DNA of 61,050 nucleotides from JBDLSY01 sp041170585 (GTDB lineage: Bacteria; Pseudomonadota; Gammaproteobacteria; Burkholderiales; Burkholderiaceae_C): contig JBEDNN010000023.1 in assembly GCA_041170585.1 (NCBI GenBank), positions 1 through 61,050 of the forward strand. Direction: 5' to 3'. Of the stretch, positions 17,121 to 25,873 are shown in pieces (positions within the stretch are counted from its first letter, which is position 1; each line of letters begins with the position of its first letter). The notes under the pieces are model-generated. The model saw nothing but the letters and a program-made list of their open reading frames with translations, ran no database searches and was not told the DNA's origin. The translations under genes and the position numbers were made by a program.

Positions 17121-18800
17121 CTATAAGCTAGATGATGAATCTAATGAAACGATTGAACCCGGTAAAATATGCCCGCCCAATGCAATTAACTGTTTAACCA
17201 ACGGGTCTTGATTAAAGGCTTGTTCGGCTTCGGTTTGTCGTTTAGTGTGTTCTGTTGCTGCATGGGCAGCGGCGGTATGCCTTAAAATTGTATTGGCTTG
17301 ATTCGCAATCTCAACAACATTCACATGCAATATATAGGCTAAGTTTGATACTGTGCGTAAAGCTTCTTGTACACGGGCAACGATTGCAGCGTCAGCCATT
17401 TGTTTTGATGATAATATCAAATAAATATTAAGCCCATCAATACGGCTACAAGCACTTTCACGGGCGGTCATGCGTGCCAATGCGGTTAAAGGTAAACTAT
17501 TAGCAATCGCTGGCCACTGTTCGGGTGTGTTGAGTATAAATTTACTGATAATTTTATCTGTGGCTACTGCTGGCTGGTGGGGTGTTGTGATTTGGGAATT
17601 AACGCTTATAACAGCATCAGGTTGATTTTTTTTTATTGAATCAGCGGCTAATAAAGACAAAGGAGGAAGGTTTACAGGAGAGGATAGCGTCTGTGTATTG
17701 GGCTTTGAAGGTGTACTATGCGGAGCAAATATTTGCATTCGCAGCAAAGGCATAGCTAAGGCAGCGTAATCATTGGGGGCATAAGCAATATCTGTTTGTG
17801 CTTTTGTAGCAATGCCATAAATAAGGTGTAGATGCTCGGGAGTAAATTGACTTAATAAACTTGCTAAAGCAGGGTCTATGATGGGTTGCCCATTTGATTT
17901 TTGCGAAGATTGTTCATAAATAGCCAATCGACTGGCAATATTGGCTATTTCATCTAAAATATTTGCAGTCGGTACGCCAGCATCTAATAACAATTGTGCT
18001 TGTGATAAAACCATAGACATATTACGGGTTGCTAGTTGGTGCATTAAGGTATAAATACCTGACGTGTCCGCAACACCTAACATTTGATGCACTGCTTCAG
18101 CCAGTACTTGTCCTGAACCATAAGCAATGGCTTGGTCTAAAATAGACAGTGCATCGCGCATACTGCCTTGTCCTGCTTTAGCAATAGCACTTAAAGCCAA
18201 TGGTTCTGTGGGAATTTTTTCAGCCAGTAAAACGCTTGCTAAGTAATCACTAATTTGTATAACCGTCATGGGTTTCAAAATAAACTGTAAGCAACGCGAC
18301 AATACAGTTACTGGAATTTTTTGTGGGTCAGTCGTGGCTAAAATAAACTTTAAATATTCGGGCGGCTCTTCTAATGTTTTTAACATTGCGTTAAACGCGG
18401 TGTTAGACAACATGTGAACTTCGTCAATCATATAGATTTTATAGCGTCCCCGTACAGGAGCATACGCAGCACGGTCTAATAAAGCAGACATATCATCAAC
18501 GCCACGATGGCTGGCCGCATCCATTTCAATATAATCAGTAAATACACCTGCATCAATGTCAAGACAACTGCTGCATTGACCACAGGGCGTGGCCGTGATG
18601 CCTGTTTCGCAATTTAAAGATTTAGCTAAAATACGTGATAAAGTTGTTTTTCCGACACCGCGAGTACCCGTAAATAGGTAGGCGTGATGTAACCGCTGGC
18701 TGGTTAGTGCGTGGCTTAAGGCTTTAACAACATGCTGTTGACCAACTAATTCTGAAAAGCCTTGTGGGCGCCATTTGCGGGCAAGGACTTGATAAGTCAT
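17121..18800 (-). CDS. dnaX: DNA polymerase III subunits tau/gamma
   Basis: A 559-residue clamp-loader AAA+ ATPase. The start is set at ATG 18800 (MTYQVLARKWRPQGFSELVG), where the family begins. The frame stays open upstream to 18929, but that stretch is the 4.5S RNA gene. Visible are Walker A GTRGVGKTTLSRI, a zinc module (CETGITATPCGQCSSC), Walker B YKIYMIDEVHML, sensor 1 LATTDPQKIPVTVLSRC, and domain III to about residue 365. The tau-specific C-terminal part begins near residue 390, exactly at a nine-A run. The ffs gene directly upstream is a known proteobacterial arrangement. Confidence 0.95.
   Translation of the reverse strand: MTYQVLARKWRPQGFSELVGQQHVVKALSHALTSQRLHHAYLFTGTRGVGKTTLSRILAKSLNCETGITATPCGQCSSCLDIDAGVFTDYIEMDAASHRGVDDMSALLDRAAYAPVRGRYKIYMIDEVHMLSNTAFNAMLKTLEEPPEYLKFILATTDPQKIPVTVLSRCLQFILKPMTVIQISDYLASVLLAEKIPTEPLALSAIAKAGQGSMRDALSILDQAIAYGSGQVLAEAVHQMLGVADTSGIYTLMHQLATRNMSMVLSQAQLLLDAGVPTANILDEIANIASRLAIYEQSSQKSNGQPIIDPALASLLSQFTPEHLHLIYGIATKAQTDIAYAPNDYAALAMPLLRMQIFAPHSTPSKPNTQTLSSPVNLPPLSLLAADSIKKNQPDAVISVNSQITTPHQPAVATDKIISKFILNTPEQWPAIANSLPLTALARMTARESACSRIDGLNIYLILSSKQMADAAIVARVQEALRTVSNLAYILHVNVVEIANQANTILRHTAAAHAATEHTKRQTEAEQAFNQDPLVKQLIALGGHILPGSIVSLDSSSSL
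17625..17636 (-). promoter_or_regulatory. Candidate slippage/frameshift site in dnaX (A9 run)
   Basis: The coding strand reads ATA AAA AAA AAT CAA CCT GAT (codons 389-395). Slipping back one base, or inserting one A during transcription, gives AAA TCA ACC TGA and an immediate stop, yielding a product of about 394 residues that ends after domain III, like the gamma subunit. A one-base deletion also meets a stop within a few codons. No strong upstream Shine-Dalgarno-like stimulator or downstream hairpin is seen, which favours transcriptional slippage as in Thermus dnaX. Confidence 0.6.
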
Positions 18801-18825
18801 GGGCGAATTGTGGGGATTAGTAAAA

Positions 18826-18923
18826 GGGGCAAGCCTTGGTCTCGGCACGATCGCATCGTGGTGAGCTGCTTGGTTTCCCACCTGACCCGTTGCCACGACT
18901 TGCTCTGCGAGGAGGCTTGCCTT
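18826..18923 (-). ncRNA. ffs: 4.5S RNA, signal recognition particle RNA (bacterial small type)
   Basis: On the minus strand the core reads GGTCAGGTGGGAAACCAAGCAG, here split as GGTCAGGT, GGGAAACC, AAGCAG; these are the conserved symmetric-loop and GNRA-like tip elements bound by Ffh. The ends pair as GGCAAGCCT (18921-18913) with AGGCTTGCC (18837-18829), and CGTGG/CCACG pair further in. The 3' side runs into CCTTTT. The RNA would be about 98 nt. It lies 26 bases upstream of the dnaX start, a common position in beta- and gammaproteobacteria. Confidence 0.88.
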
Positions 18924-18932
18924 AACCAATAT

Positions 18933-18960
18933 TTTATACTATATAACATCATTTATGTAA
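18933..18960 (-). promoter_or_regulatory. Predicted sigma-70 promoter of ffs
   Basis: On the minus strand TTACAT (18960-18955) and TATAAA (18938-18933) are separated by 16 bases. The predicted start lies about 7-10 bases downstream of the -10, at the first bases of 4.5S RNA. It may also serve dnaX by read-through. Confidence 0.55.
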
Positions 18961-19123
18961 GTTATGTTATATTTACTTGAGTATTAAACTCAAATATTCT
19001 TCAAATACCCCTTAAATATGCTTTAAATACTTCCTAAGTGCTTCTTAAATATTTGCTTCTTAAGTATTTAAAAAGAATTTAAAAAGTATTTAATTTAACT
19101 TTAATTCAAAGTTTAACTTTAAT

Positions 19124-19579
19124 TCAAAGCATACCAATGCCTTGGCGTGCTAATTTATCAGCGAGTTCATTGCCTATATTGCCTGCATGGCCTTTTACCC
19201 AATGTAGCCGTAATACGTGCCGTTGTTGTGCGTAGTCTAAGTTTTTCCACAAATCTTCATTTTTAACAGCTTGTTTAGCCGCAGTCTTCCAGCCTCTGGC
19301 TTTCCAAGCGGGTAACCATTCGGTTAGGCCTTTTTGTACATATTGCGAATCGGTATAGACGTCAATGCTACACGGGTGTTTTAAAGCATTTAAAGCTTGA
19401 ATCACGGCCATTAATTCCATACGATTGTTAGTCGTATGAGCCTCACCACCGCATAACTCTTTGCTATGACCGGTATCATTTGAAAGCCAAACACCCCAGC
19501 CACCTTGACCTGGATTGCCACTACAGGCTCCGTCGGTGTATGCGATGACGTGGGGTAAATTAATGTGAGTTGTTGTCAT
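19124..19579 (-). CDS. rnhA: Ribonuclease HI
   Basis: A 151-residue enzyme that cuts RNA in RNA-DNA hybrids and helps remove primers and R-loops. The catalytic acidic residues are in place: Asp in YTDGACSGNPG, Glu in NRMELMAV, Asp in YTDSQYV, and Asp in GNELADKLAR; the basic-protrusion segment WKTAAKQAVKNEDLW is present. The length is normal. A yafS-like gene lies upstream on the same strand, as in E. coli. dnaQ, often next, is absent here, its place being taken by ffs-dnaX. Confidence 0.96.
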   Translation of the reverse strand: MTTTHINLPHVIAYTDGACSGNPGQGGWGVWLSNDTGHSKELCGGEAHTTNNRMELMAVIQALNALKHPCSIDVYTDSQYVQKGLTEWLPAWKARGWKTAAKQAVKNEDLWKNLDYAQQRHVLRLHWVKGHAGNIGNELADKLARQGIGML

Positions 19580-19738
19580 AAAAATATAATTTTAAAAAAT
19601 ATAATTTTAAAAAACTTAATTTTGAAAAACTAAGTTTTGAAAAACTAAGTTTTGAGTTATAAGCGTTAAGTTAGTCATTAACTATTATGTATTAATTTTA
19701 TGTATTAAAAGTATTAAATGTATTAAATATATTAATTG

Positions 19739-20521
19739 TTAATTATTAATTGTTATAGGTTTATCAGTATTAGCAGCAGTAATAGCAGCAGGCTGTAGTA
19801 AATGGTCTAATAATGAATGTTGCCGTATAACTACTTGACGTGTATCAGTGACAACACGCTTGACAACACGTAATGCAAATATATTTGCACCCTGTGGCCA
19901 CCAACGTTCGCCTGCTTTGTCTAGCCACGCTAAACGATTAAATAGTTTAAAGTGTTGCGTCATAGGCCGCCATTGCCCAAAAGCACCACGGTCTGGATAT
20001 AAATTCAATAGTTGCATCCAATCTAGTAAACACCGTCTAGTTAGCCATTGATGGCGGTGTCCTAGTTTAATATGTCCCGCTTGTAGTCCTAAAAAGCTAT
20101 GTGGATTAAATGCAGTAATTGATAAATACCCACCCGCCCTTAAACATCGGTGTGCTTCTCTTAAAATGCTATGCGGATTATCTGAAAATTCAAGCACGTG
20201 TGGTAAAACAATATAATCCAATGAATCATCATCAAAAGGCCAATGGTGTAAATCTACTAAAATATTGACTGGATTTTTTTGATTAGGTGATAATGAACGG
20301 CATATTTTCTCTTGAGAGGCACTGTCCATACGTAAAATATGGGGAATAGAACTGTGCTCTAATAAATGAAGGGCATTTAACTCCAAAGTTACGGCATAAT
20401 ACCCAAATACATTTTCACTAAATGTATTTAAAATTTTTTGTTCCCAAGCTAATTGTGCTAGCCCTGATGCACTGGTCCAATATGGGCTTGTTTGGCGAAT
20501 ATGCCATAGCGATGTGGGCAT
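19739..20521 (-). CDS. YafS-like class I SAM-dependent methyltransferase family protein
   Basis: A 260-residue protein with a Methyltransf_11-like core. The acidic loop and strand VNILVDLHHWPFDDDSLDYIVLPHVLEFSDNP and the post-core LREAHRCLRAGGYLSITAFNPHS are evident. The usual glycine-rich SAM-binding motif I is not recognisable in the expected place, as in other YafS relatives, so activity is unproven. It sits upstream of rnhA on the same strand, matching the yafS-rnhA neighbourhood. It is divergent from the LOG-family gene at 20596. Confidence 0.8.
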   Translation of the reverse strand: MPTSLWHIRQTSPYWTSASGLAQLAWEQKILNTFSENVFGYYAVTLELNALHLLEHSSIPHILRMDSASQEKICRSLSPNQKNPVNILVDLHHWPFDDDSLDYIVLPHVLEFSDNPHSILREAHRCLRAGGYLSITAFNPHSFLGLQAGHIKLGHRHQWLTRRCLLDWMQLLNLYPDRGAFGQWRPMTQHFKLFNRLAWLDKAGERWWPQGANIFALRVVKRVVTDTRQVVIRQHSLLDHLLQPAAITAANTDKPITINN

Positions 20522-20595
20522 AGTATTTTATTCCTTTAATCTTGGCTACTAAGACTGACTACCCTATAATTTTAACGACGATTGGATATTTTATT

Positions 20596-21324
20596 ATGAA
20601 ATCATTACCCCCTAGTTTACAAGCTACCACTGATGAATATCAAAGTACCGCTAGAAAATCACGTGAAAGCTGGCAGTTACTTGGAATTATGGCAGAGTTT
20701 GTTGAAGCCACCGAGCAAATGGCGAGTGTTCGTCCAGCGGTAAGTATTTTTGGTTCAGCCAGAACGCCTAAAGATAACCCCGATTATCAACTTGCCATTG
20801 ATATTGCTAGACAATTAAGTGATGCGGGTTATGCAGTGATTAGTGGCGGTGGTCCAGGGATTATGCAAGCAGCCAATGAAGGAGCATTTGCAGGGGCATC
20901 GCCCAGCGTCGGTTTAAATATTGAGCTGCCACACGAGCAACACGGCAATCCATTTCAAAACATTGCACTTAAATTTCGGCATTTTTTTGCTAGAAAAGTA
21001 ACCTTTGTAAAATATAGCAATGCCTTTGTAGTGATGCCAGGCGGGTTTGGGACTTTAGACGAATTAACGGAAGTATTAACCTTAATTCAAACAGGAAAAA
21101 GCCGTCATACGCCAATTATTTTAGTGGGCAGTGAATTTTGGCACGGTTTTTGGACATGGTGTAATACTATGCTGGCTGGACGAAAGCTAATCGGTGAAAA
21201 GGACATGGATTTAATGCACATCACTGACAGTGCCGATGAAGTCTTGTCTATCATTCAAAATTTTTATGCCACGCGTAGCCATGCACCCACAGAAGAAGAA
21301 CGGGCTAGATTGTTGAAGCTTTAA
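20596..21324 (+). CDS. LOG-family (TIGR00730) nucleotide 5'-monophosphate phosphoribohydrolase-like protein
   Basis: A 242-residue Rossmann-fold protein. The ATG at 20596 (MKSLPPSLQATTDE) is preferred to an in-frame TTG at 20542, since the earlier stretch has no family similarity. Family motifs are present: VSIFGSARTP, ISGGGPGIMQAANEGA, and the catalytic PGGFGTLDELTE. Members cleave nucleoside 5'-monophosphates to base and ribose 5-phosphate (cytokinin activation in plants; PpnN-type nucleotide turnover in bacteria). No operon partner is visible. Confidence 0.9.
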   Translation: MKSLPPSLQATTDEYQSTARKSRESWQLLGIMAEFVEATEQMASVRPAVSIFGSARTPKDNPDYQLAIDIARQLSDAGYAVISGGGPGIMQAANEGAFAGASPSVGLNIELPHEQHGNPFQNIALKFRHFFARKVTFVKYSNAFVVMPGGFGTLDELTEVLTLIQTGKSRHTPIILVGSEFWHGFWTWCNTMLAGRKLIGEKDMDLMHITDSADEVLSIIQNFYATRSHAPTEEERARLLKL

Positions 21325-21464
21325 AATATAGGCTTATATAGAATATAGGCTTATATAGACTTAATTTTTTGATTTAAGTTTCATTTTAAGTTTTGTTTTA
21401 AGTGTCGTTAAATAAGCTAAAAACTGAACTGATGCAAAACTTAAAGGCGTATCGGAGTATTTAA

Positions 21465-21914
21465 ATGCAAACAATGACATTAAATGAAGCGTATAGCAAA
21501 GACTTATACCTTTGGTCTCAAGAGAATGCAAGACTTTTGAAAGAAAAACGTTTTGATGAAATAGACCTGACACATTTGATTGAAGAAATAGAAGATATGG
21601 GACGCAGTGAGCAACGAGGGATTTATAACCATCAAGTTAATTTGATTATGCACTTACTAAAATGGGATTATCAAAACAACATTAAAAGTAAAAGTTGGCG
21701 GGTTAGTATTGTTAATGCTAGGTTGGCTATAGCAAAACTAATTAAAGACAATCCAAGTTTGAGGGCTTTGCCTGCTGACGATTTAGGCGATGCTTACGCT
21801 TATGCCCGTGAGCTTGCAGCATCTGAAACAGGCATAAATTTAAACAAGTTTCCTCCTGAATGCCCTTATACGGTAGAGGAAATACTCATGAAAGACTGGT
21901 TTCCTGATGTTTAA
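21465..21914 (+). CDS. DUF29 family protein, copy 2
   Basis: A 149-residue paralogue of the protein at 8019-8510. It shares DLYLWSQENARLLKEKRFDEID, HLIEEIEDMGRSEQRGIYNHQ, NLIMHLLKWDYQNN and CPYTVEEILMKDWFP. GGAG about 8 bases upstream supports the ATG at 21465. It lacks the Ser/Asn-rich N-terminal extension of copy 1. The function is unknown. It ends shortly before a bidirectional terminator. Confidence 0.9.
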   Translation: MQTMTLNEAYSKDLYLWSQENARLLKEKRFDEIDLTHLIEEIEDMGRSEQRGIYNHQVNLIMHLLKWDYQNNIKSKSWRVSIVNARLAIAKLIKDNPSLRALPADDLGDAYAYARELAASETGINLNKFPPECPYTVEEILMKDWFPDV

Positions 21915-21948
21915 ATTTGTTTGATGTATTGAGAGTTTATTATAAAAC

Positions 21949-21978
21949 AGCCCACATAATACTTATATTGTATGGGCT
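21949..21978. terminator. Bidirectional terminator between the DUF29 gene and the nrdA-linked unknown gene
   Basis: AGCCCACATAAT and ATTGTATGGGCT pair with two mismatches around a 6-base loop. On the minus strand it is followed by TGTTTTAT, which suits the end of the unknown gene 6 bases away. It also lies 35 bases past the DUF29 stop. Confidence 0.65.
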
Positions 21979-21983
21979 AGTTG

Positions 21984-22799
21984 TTAAAGCTTTAAGTAAT
22001 CTTTTTTGCCTTTTAAAAATTTATCGTTATTTATATAAAGAATAAATATTTTTTTAAAAAAAGGAAAATCTGTATTATTAAATTGTCTACATTGATTGCT
22101 TAGTTCAATTAATATTAATACCCAACGTCTGATTATCTTTAATACATATAATTTTCTATACTCAGAGATTGCTTGAAAGTTACCCATTCCTAAACTCATA
22201 TCTTTAAATGTATTTATTGATTTGCCATCTTCTGATGAAAATAACACAACTGAATTAAAATATATTTCTGAATATATATATGCTAAGGTAGCAAGTTTTT
22301 CTTGTTTATCTTTTGATATATATATTTTAAATAAATTATCATCTATATTAATACACCAATTAGATATTGGATCATTTTTTTGTGTCGTATTAGTTAAATG
22401 ATCAATATTAGAATATCTATCACCCATAGCAAAATCATCTAATATATTTAATATATTTTTTTCAATAGGAGTCTGTATTTCATTTAAATATAAGCTAGAT
22501 TTTAGATTGTATTCAATTATGAATGAATCTATTTTTTTATTAATTTCTACTAATTTATGACCATATTTTTTAAGATGTTGTTTTTCTGGAAATTTATTAT
22601 TATTTTTAAGGTAAAAATCTAAAATTAAACATAGTTTACCAATTCTTTCTAAGCCTATTGATAAACTATTAAACGCTTGAAAATACATTCCTTTGTTTCC
22701 GTAATTTGCTTTACGAATTTGATTAATACCTGATCCCAGTAACTGATTAGTAAAAAGAGCCTCTGTTTGTAAAGCTAAAAAAGTAGGACTAGAATCCAT
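21984..22799 (-). CDS. Unknown protein translationally coupled to nrdA
   Basis: I do not recognise this gene. The ATG at 22799 shares its A with the nrdA stop codon (TGATG), so translation is likely coupled; a start 18 bases earlier, inside nrdA, is also open. The 271-residue product is soluble, with no signal peptide or membrane segment. It is rich in Asn, Lys and Ile in the middle. An N-terminal helical region (YFQAFNSLSIGLERIGKLCL, then KKYGHKL) loosely resembles HEPN-type helical bundles, and DRYSNIDH fits an R-x5-H pattern, but this is weak. Its codons are much more A/T-rich than those of nrdA, suggesting acquisition. It occupies the place where nrdB usually sits but does not resemble NrdB. 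Confidence 0.6.
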   Translation of the reverse strand: MDSSPTFLALQTEALFTNQLLGSGINQIRKANYGNKGMYFQAFNSLSIGLERIGKLCLILDFYLKNNNKFPEKQHLKKYGHKLVEINKKIDSFIIEYNLKSSLYLNEIQTPIEKNILNILDDFAMGDRYSNIDHLTNTTQKNDPISNWCINIDDNLFKIYISKDKQEKLATLAYIYSEIYFNSVVLFSSEDGKSINTFKDMSLGMGNFQAISEYRKLYVLKIIRRWVLILIELSNQCRQFNNTDFPFFKKIFILYINNDKFLKGKKDYLKL

Positions 22800-25762
22800 C
22801 ACTGGCACGCCTCGCATTCTTCAAAGCCGACATCACCAGGGCGGGTCATACAGACTGCCCCTTCGGCATCAGGCATTACCGCTTGCGCTCCAAACCCCGC
22901 CGTGGCACTGGTAGCCATCACATTGCCTTTATTAACATTGTTAGATACCGCATTGAGTTCACCGCCACGCCCTGTAGACATTTCAGCATCAGTTGCCCCC
23001 AAAGTACGTAAATAATACGTCGTTTTTAAACCGCGTAACCATGCTAATTTGTAGGTATCATCTAATTTTTTACCGCTGGCTTGGGCAAAATATAAGTTTA
23101 GCGATTGTGCTTGGTCTATCCATTTTTGGCGGCGGGCTGCCGCTTCAATAATCCAGCTGGGGTCAATTTCATACGCCGTTGAATATAAAGCACGTAATTC
23201 AACAGGCACGCGGTCTACTTTAGCAAGGCTGCCTTTAAAGTATTTCAAATCGGCCACCATTACATCGTCCCATAAATCTAAACGCTTTAAATCACGTACC
23301 ATAAATTCGTTTACATCAGTAAACTCGCCCGATAAATTAGATTTGACATACAAGTTTTGATAAGCAGGTTCAATACAAGCCGATACGCCAATAATATTGC
23401 TAATCGTTGCAGTGGGGGCAATCGCAACACAATTACTGTTACGCATACCGTCTTTGGCAATTTTTGTACGCAACGCGTCCCAATCCAAAGTACTTGAACG
23501 GTCTACTTCAACATAGCCACCGCGTTCTTTGGATAGCATATCTAAGGTATCTTGTGGCAAAATACCACGGCTCCATAAACTGCCTTCGTAGCTTTCATAA
23601 CGCCCACGTTCAGCCGCTAAATCAGACGATGCCCAATAAGCGTTGTAGCACACAGCTTCCATGCTGGTATCGGCAAATGCAATGGCTTCATTGGATGCAT
23701 AAGGAATCTGCATTGCGTGTAAACAGTCTTGAAAGCCCATAATACCCATACCTACTGGGCGATGACGCATATTACTGTTTTTTGCTTTGGCAACAGGGTA
23801 AAAGTTAATATCAATGACATTGTCCAGCATACGCATAGCCGTTTTAATGGTACGCTTTAGTTTTTTAATATCAATGCCTAACACTTTACCTGTAGCGTCT
23901 TTCTTTAAATGTTGTAATAAATTAATTGAACCTAAATTACAGACGGCAATTTCATCATCACTGGTATTTAAAGTAATTTCGGTACATAAATTTGAACTGT
24001 GTACGATACCTACATGCTGTTGTGGGCTACGAATATTGCAGGGGTCTTTAAACGTAATCCATGGGTGTCCTGTTTCAAACAACATACCCAACATTTTTCG
24101 CCATAACTGTAAAGCAGGAATACGTTTAAAAACGTCTAAACGGCCTTCGTTGCAATCGCGTTCATACTGTAAATAGGCTGTTTCAAAGGCTTGCCCGTAC
24201 TTGTCGTGTAAATCAGGGCAGTCGCTGGGGCTAAATAAAGTCCATTCACCGCCTTCAATCACCCGTTTCATAAACAAGTCTGGAATCCAGTTAGCAGTAT
24301 TCATATCATGGGTACGACGGCGTTCATCGCCTGTATTTTTACGTAATTCTAAAAACTCTTCAATATCTAAGTGCCAGCTTTCCAAATAACAACAGACTGC
24401 ACCTTTACGTTTACCACCTTGATTAACCGCAACTGCCGTGTCATTGACGACTTTTAAAAACGGTACAACGCCTTGACTTTGTCCATTAGTACCTTTAATC
24501 CAGCTGCCCATCGCACGAACGGGTGTCCAGTCGTTGCCTAAGCCGCCAGCAAATTTAGCCAGTAAAGCGTTTTCTTTTAAAGCCTCAAAAATACCTTCTA
24601 AGTCATCGGCTACTGTTGTTAAATAACAGCTAGACAACTGGCTACGTAATGAACCGCTATTGAATAAAGTAGGGGTTGATGACATAAAGTCAAATGATGA
24701 CAATAAGTTATAAAACTCAATCGCACGGTCTTCGCGTTTATCTTCTTTGAGTGCTAAACCCATTGCAACCCGCATAAAAAATGCTTGTGGCAGTTCAATA
24801 CGGCGTTTTTGAATGTGTAAGAAATAGCGGTCATATAAAGTTTGTAAGCCTAAATAACTAAACTGTAAGTCGCGCTGGGCTTCTAAAGCAGCACCTAATT
24901 TAAGCAAATCAAATTCAGCCAATGCGGGGGTTAATAAATTAGCTTGAATGCCCTGGGCAATGTACGCAACAAAATAGCTTGGATAACGGCTAGCCATCGC
25001 TTCATGGGCAACTTCTTCGCCTAATACTTCATGGCGAATCGTGTGCATTAATAGCCGCGCTGTGACTCTAGTATAGTCTGGGTCTGTTTCAATTAAACTA
25101 CGTGCCGCTAAAATACTGGCTTTGTGAACTTCGGCAAGCGGTACGCCATCATAAATATCCCGCAATGTTTGCGTCAAAATAGCGTCAGGATTGACGTGGC
25201 TGCCTAATCCAGCACAAGCACTCACCATTAAGTCGTGTAAATAATTTAAATCTAAAGGACGCAACGTGCCATTGTCTAAAACATTTAGTTTAGGTGCAGA
25301 CGCTTTGAGCTTTGAACTGCGTTCTTTGGCTTTGGCTTTGGCGGCACGTTCTGCCGCGTGTTTTTCACGGTACAGTACAAAGGCACGGGCGACAGCGGGT
25401 TCACCAGTACGCATTAAACTCAATTCAACTTGGTCTTGAATATCTTCAATGTGCATCGTACCACCTGAAGGGCGGCTGCGTAATAAAGCCGTAATAACGG
25501 CTTGGGTAATTTCACTCACTTGTTCACGTACCCTTGCACTGGCTACGCTTTGCCCACTATTGACGGCTAAAAAAGCCTTAGTAACGGCTAAACCAATTTT
25601 GGCAGGTTCAAATGCCATCACAGCTCCATTACGACGAATCACATGGTAATGGTCATAGGTTTCTTGTTGGTTATTGGGCGTATTGAGTAAATGAACGCCG
25701 CCTAAATGGCTGGGTATTTGGTGGGTGTGATTGGCTTGTAAGTTTGACGGGGTATTTGGCAT
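22799..25762 (-). CDS. nrdA: Class Ia ribonucleoside-diphosphate reductase, alpha subunit
   Basis: A 987-residue catalytic subunit that reduces NDPs to dNDPs. An N-terminal ATP-cone (from YHVIRRNGAVMAFEPAKIG, about residues 39-140) gives dATP control. Active-site features include the redox Cys in SQLSSCYLTTV, the NLCTEI radical/catalytic segment with the N-x-C-x-E pattern, GSINL, and RPVGMGIMGF. The C-terminal tail EECEACQ supplies the shuttle cysteine pair. nrdB is not adjacent; an unrelated gene overlaps the stop codon instead. The 5' region is AT-rich repeats with no recognisable NrdR boxes. Confidence 0.95.
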   Translation of the reverse strand: MPNTPSNLQANHTHQIPSHLGGVHLLNTPNNQQETYDHYHVIRRNGAVMAFEPAKIGLAVTKAFLAVNSGQSVASARVREQVSEITQAVITALLRSRPSGGTMHIEDIQDQVELSLMRTGEPAVARAFVLYREKHAAERAAKAKAKERSSKLKASAPKLNVLDNGTLRPLDLNYLHDLMVSACAGLGSHVNPDAILTQTLRDIYDGVPLAEVHKASILAARSLIETDPDYTRVTARLLMHTIRHEVLGEEVAHEAMASRYPSYFVAYIAQGIQANLLTPALAEFDLLKLGAALEAQRDLQFSYLGLQTLYDRYFLHIQKRRIELPQAFFMRVAMGLALKEDKREDRAIEFYNLLSSFDFMSSTPTLFNSGSLRSQLSSCYLTTVADDLEGIFEALKENALLAKFAGGLGNDWTPVRAMGSWIKGTNGQSQGVVPFLKVVNDTAVAVNQGGKRKGAVCCYLESWHLDIEEFLELRKNTGDERRRTHDMNTANWIPDLFMKRVIEGGEWTLFSPSDCPDLHDKYGQAFETAYLQYERDCNEGRLDVFKRIPALQLWRKMLGMLFETGHPWITFKDPCNIRSPQQHVGIVHSSNLCTEITLNTSDDEIAVCNLGSINLLQHLKKDATGKVLGIDIKKLKRTIKTAMRMLDNVIDINFYPVAKAKNSNMRHRPVGMGIMGFQDCLHAMQIPYASNEAIAFADTSMEAVCYNAYWASSDLAAERGRYESYEGSLWSRGILPQDTLDMLSKERGGYVEVDRSSTLDWDALRTKIAKDGMRNSNCVAIAPTATISNIIGVSACIEPAYQNLYVKSNLSGEFTDVNEFMVRDLKRLDLWDDVMVADLKYFKGSLAKVDRVPVELRALYSTAYEIDPSWIIEAAARRQKWIDQAQSLNLYFAQASGKKLDDTYKLAWLRGLKTTYYLRTLGATDAEMSTGRGGELNAVSNNVNKGNVMATSATAGFGAQAVMPDAEGAVCMTRPGDVGFEECEACQ

Positions 25763-25815
25763 TACATTTCCTGTAGATATTTATTGTTTATAATATTATG
25801 TATTGTTTTTATAAG

Positions 25816-25871
25816 TTAATTATAATATTTATTATATTATTTATATTATTTATATTATTTATATTATTTAT
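25816..25871. repeat. 10-bp A/T repeat between clpS and nrdA
   Basis: Repeats of atattattta fill the end of the short spacer between the clpS stop and the nrdA start, with about five imperfect units. Confidence 0.75.
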
Positions 25872-25873
25872 AT

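Noticed and set aside
18801..18929. N-terminal extension of DnaX
   Set aside because: This stretch is the 4.5S RNA gene; DnaX family similarity begins exactly at ATG 18800.
21984..22799. Diverged NrdB downstream of nrdA
   Set aside because: No diiron-ligand pattern (E/D...E-x2-H repeated) or NrdB helices are visible in the protein.
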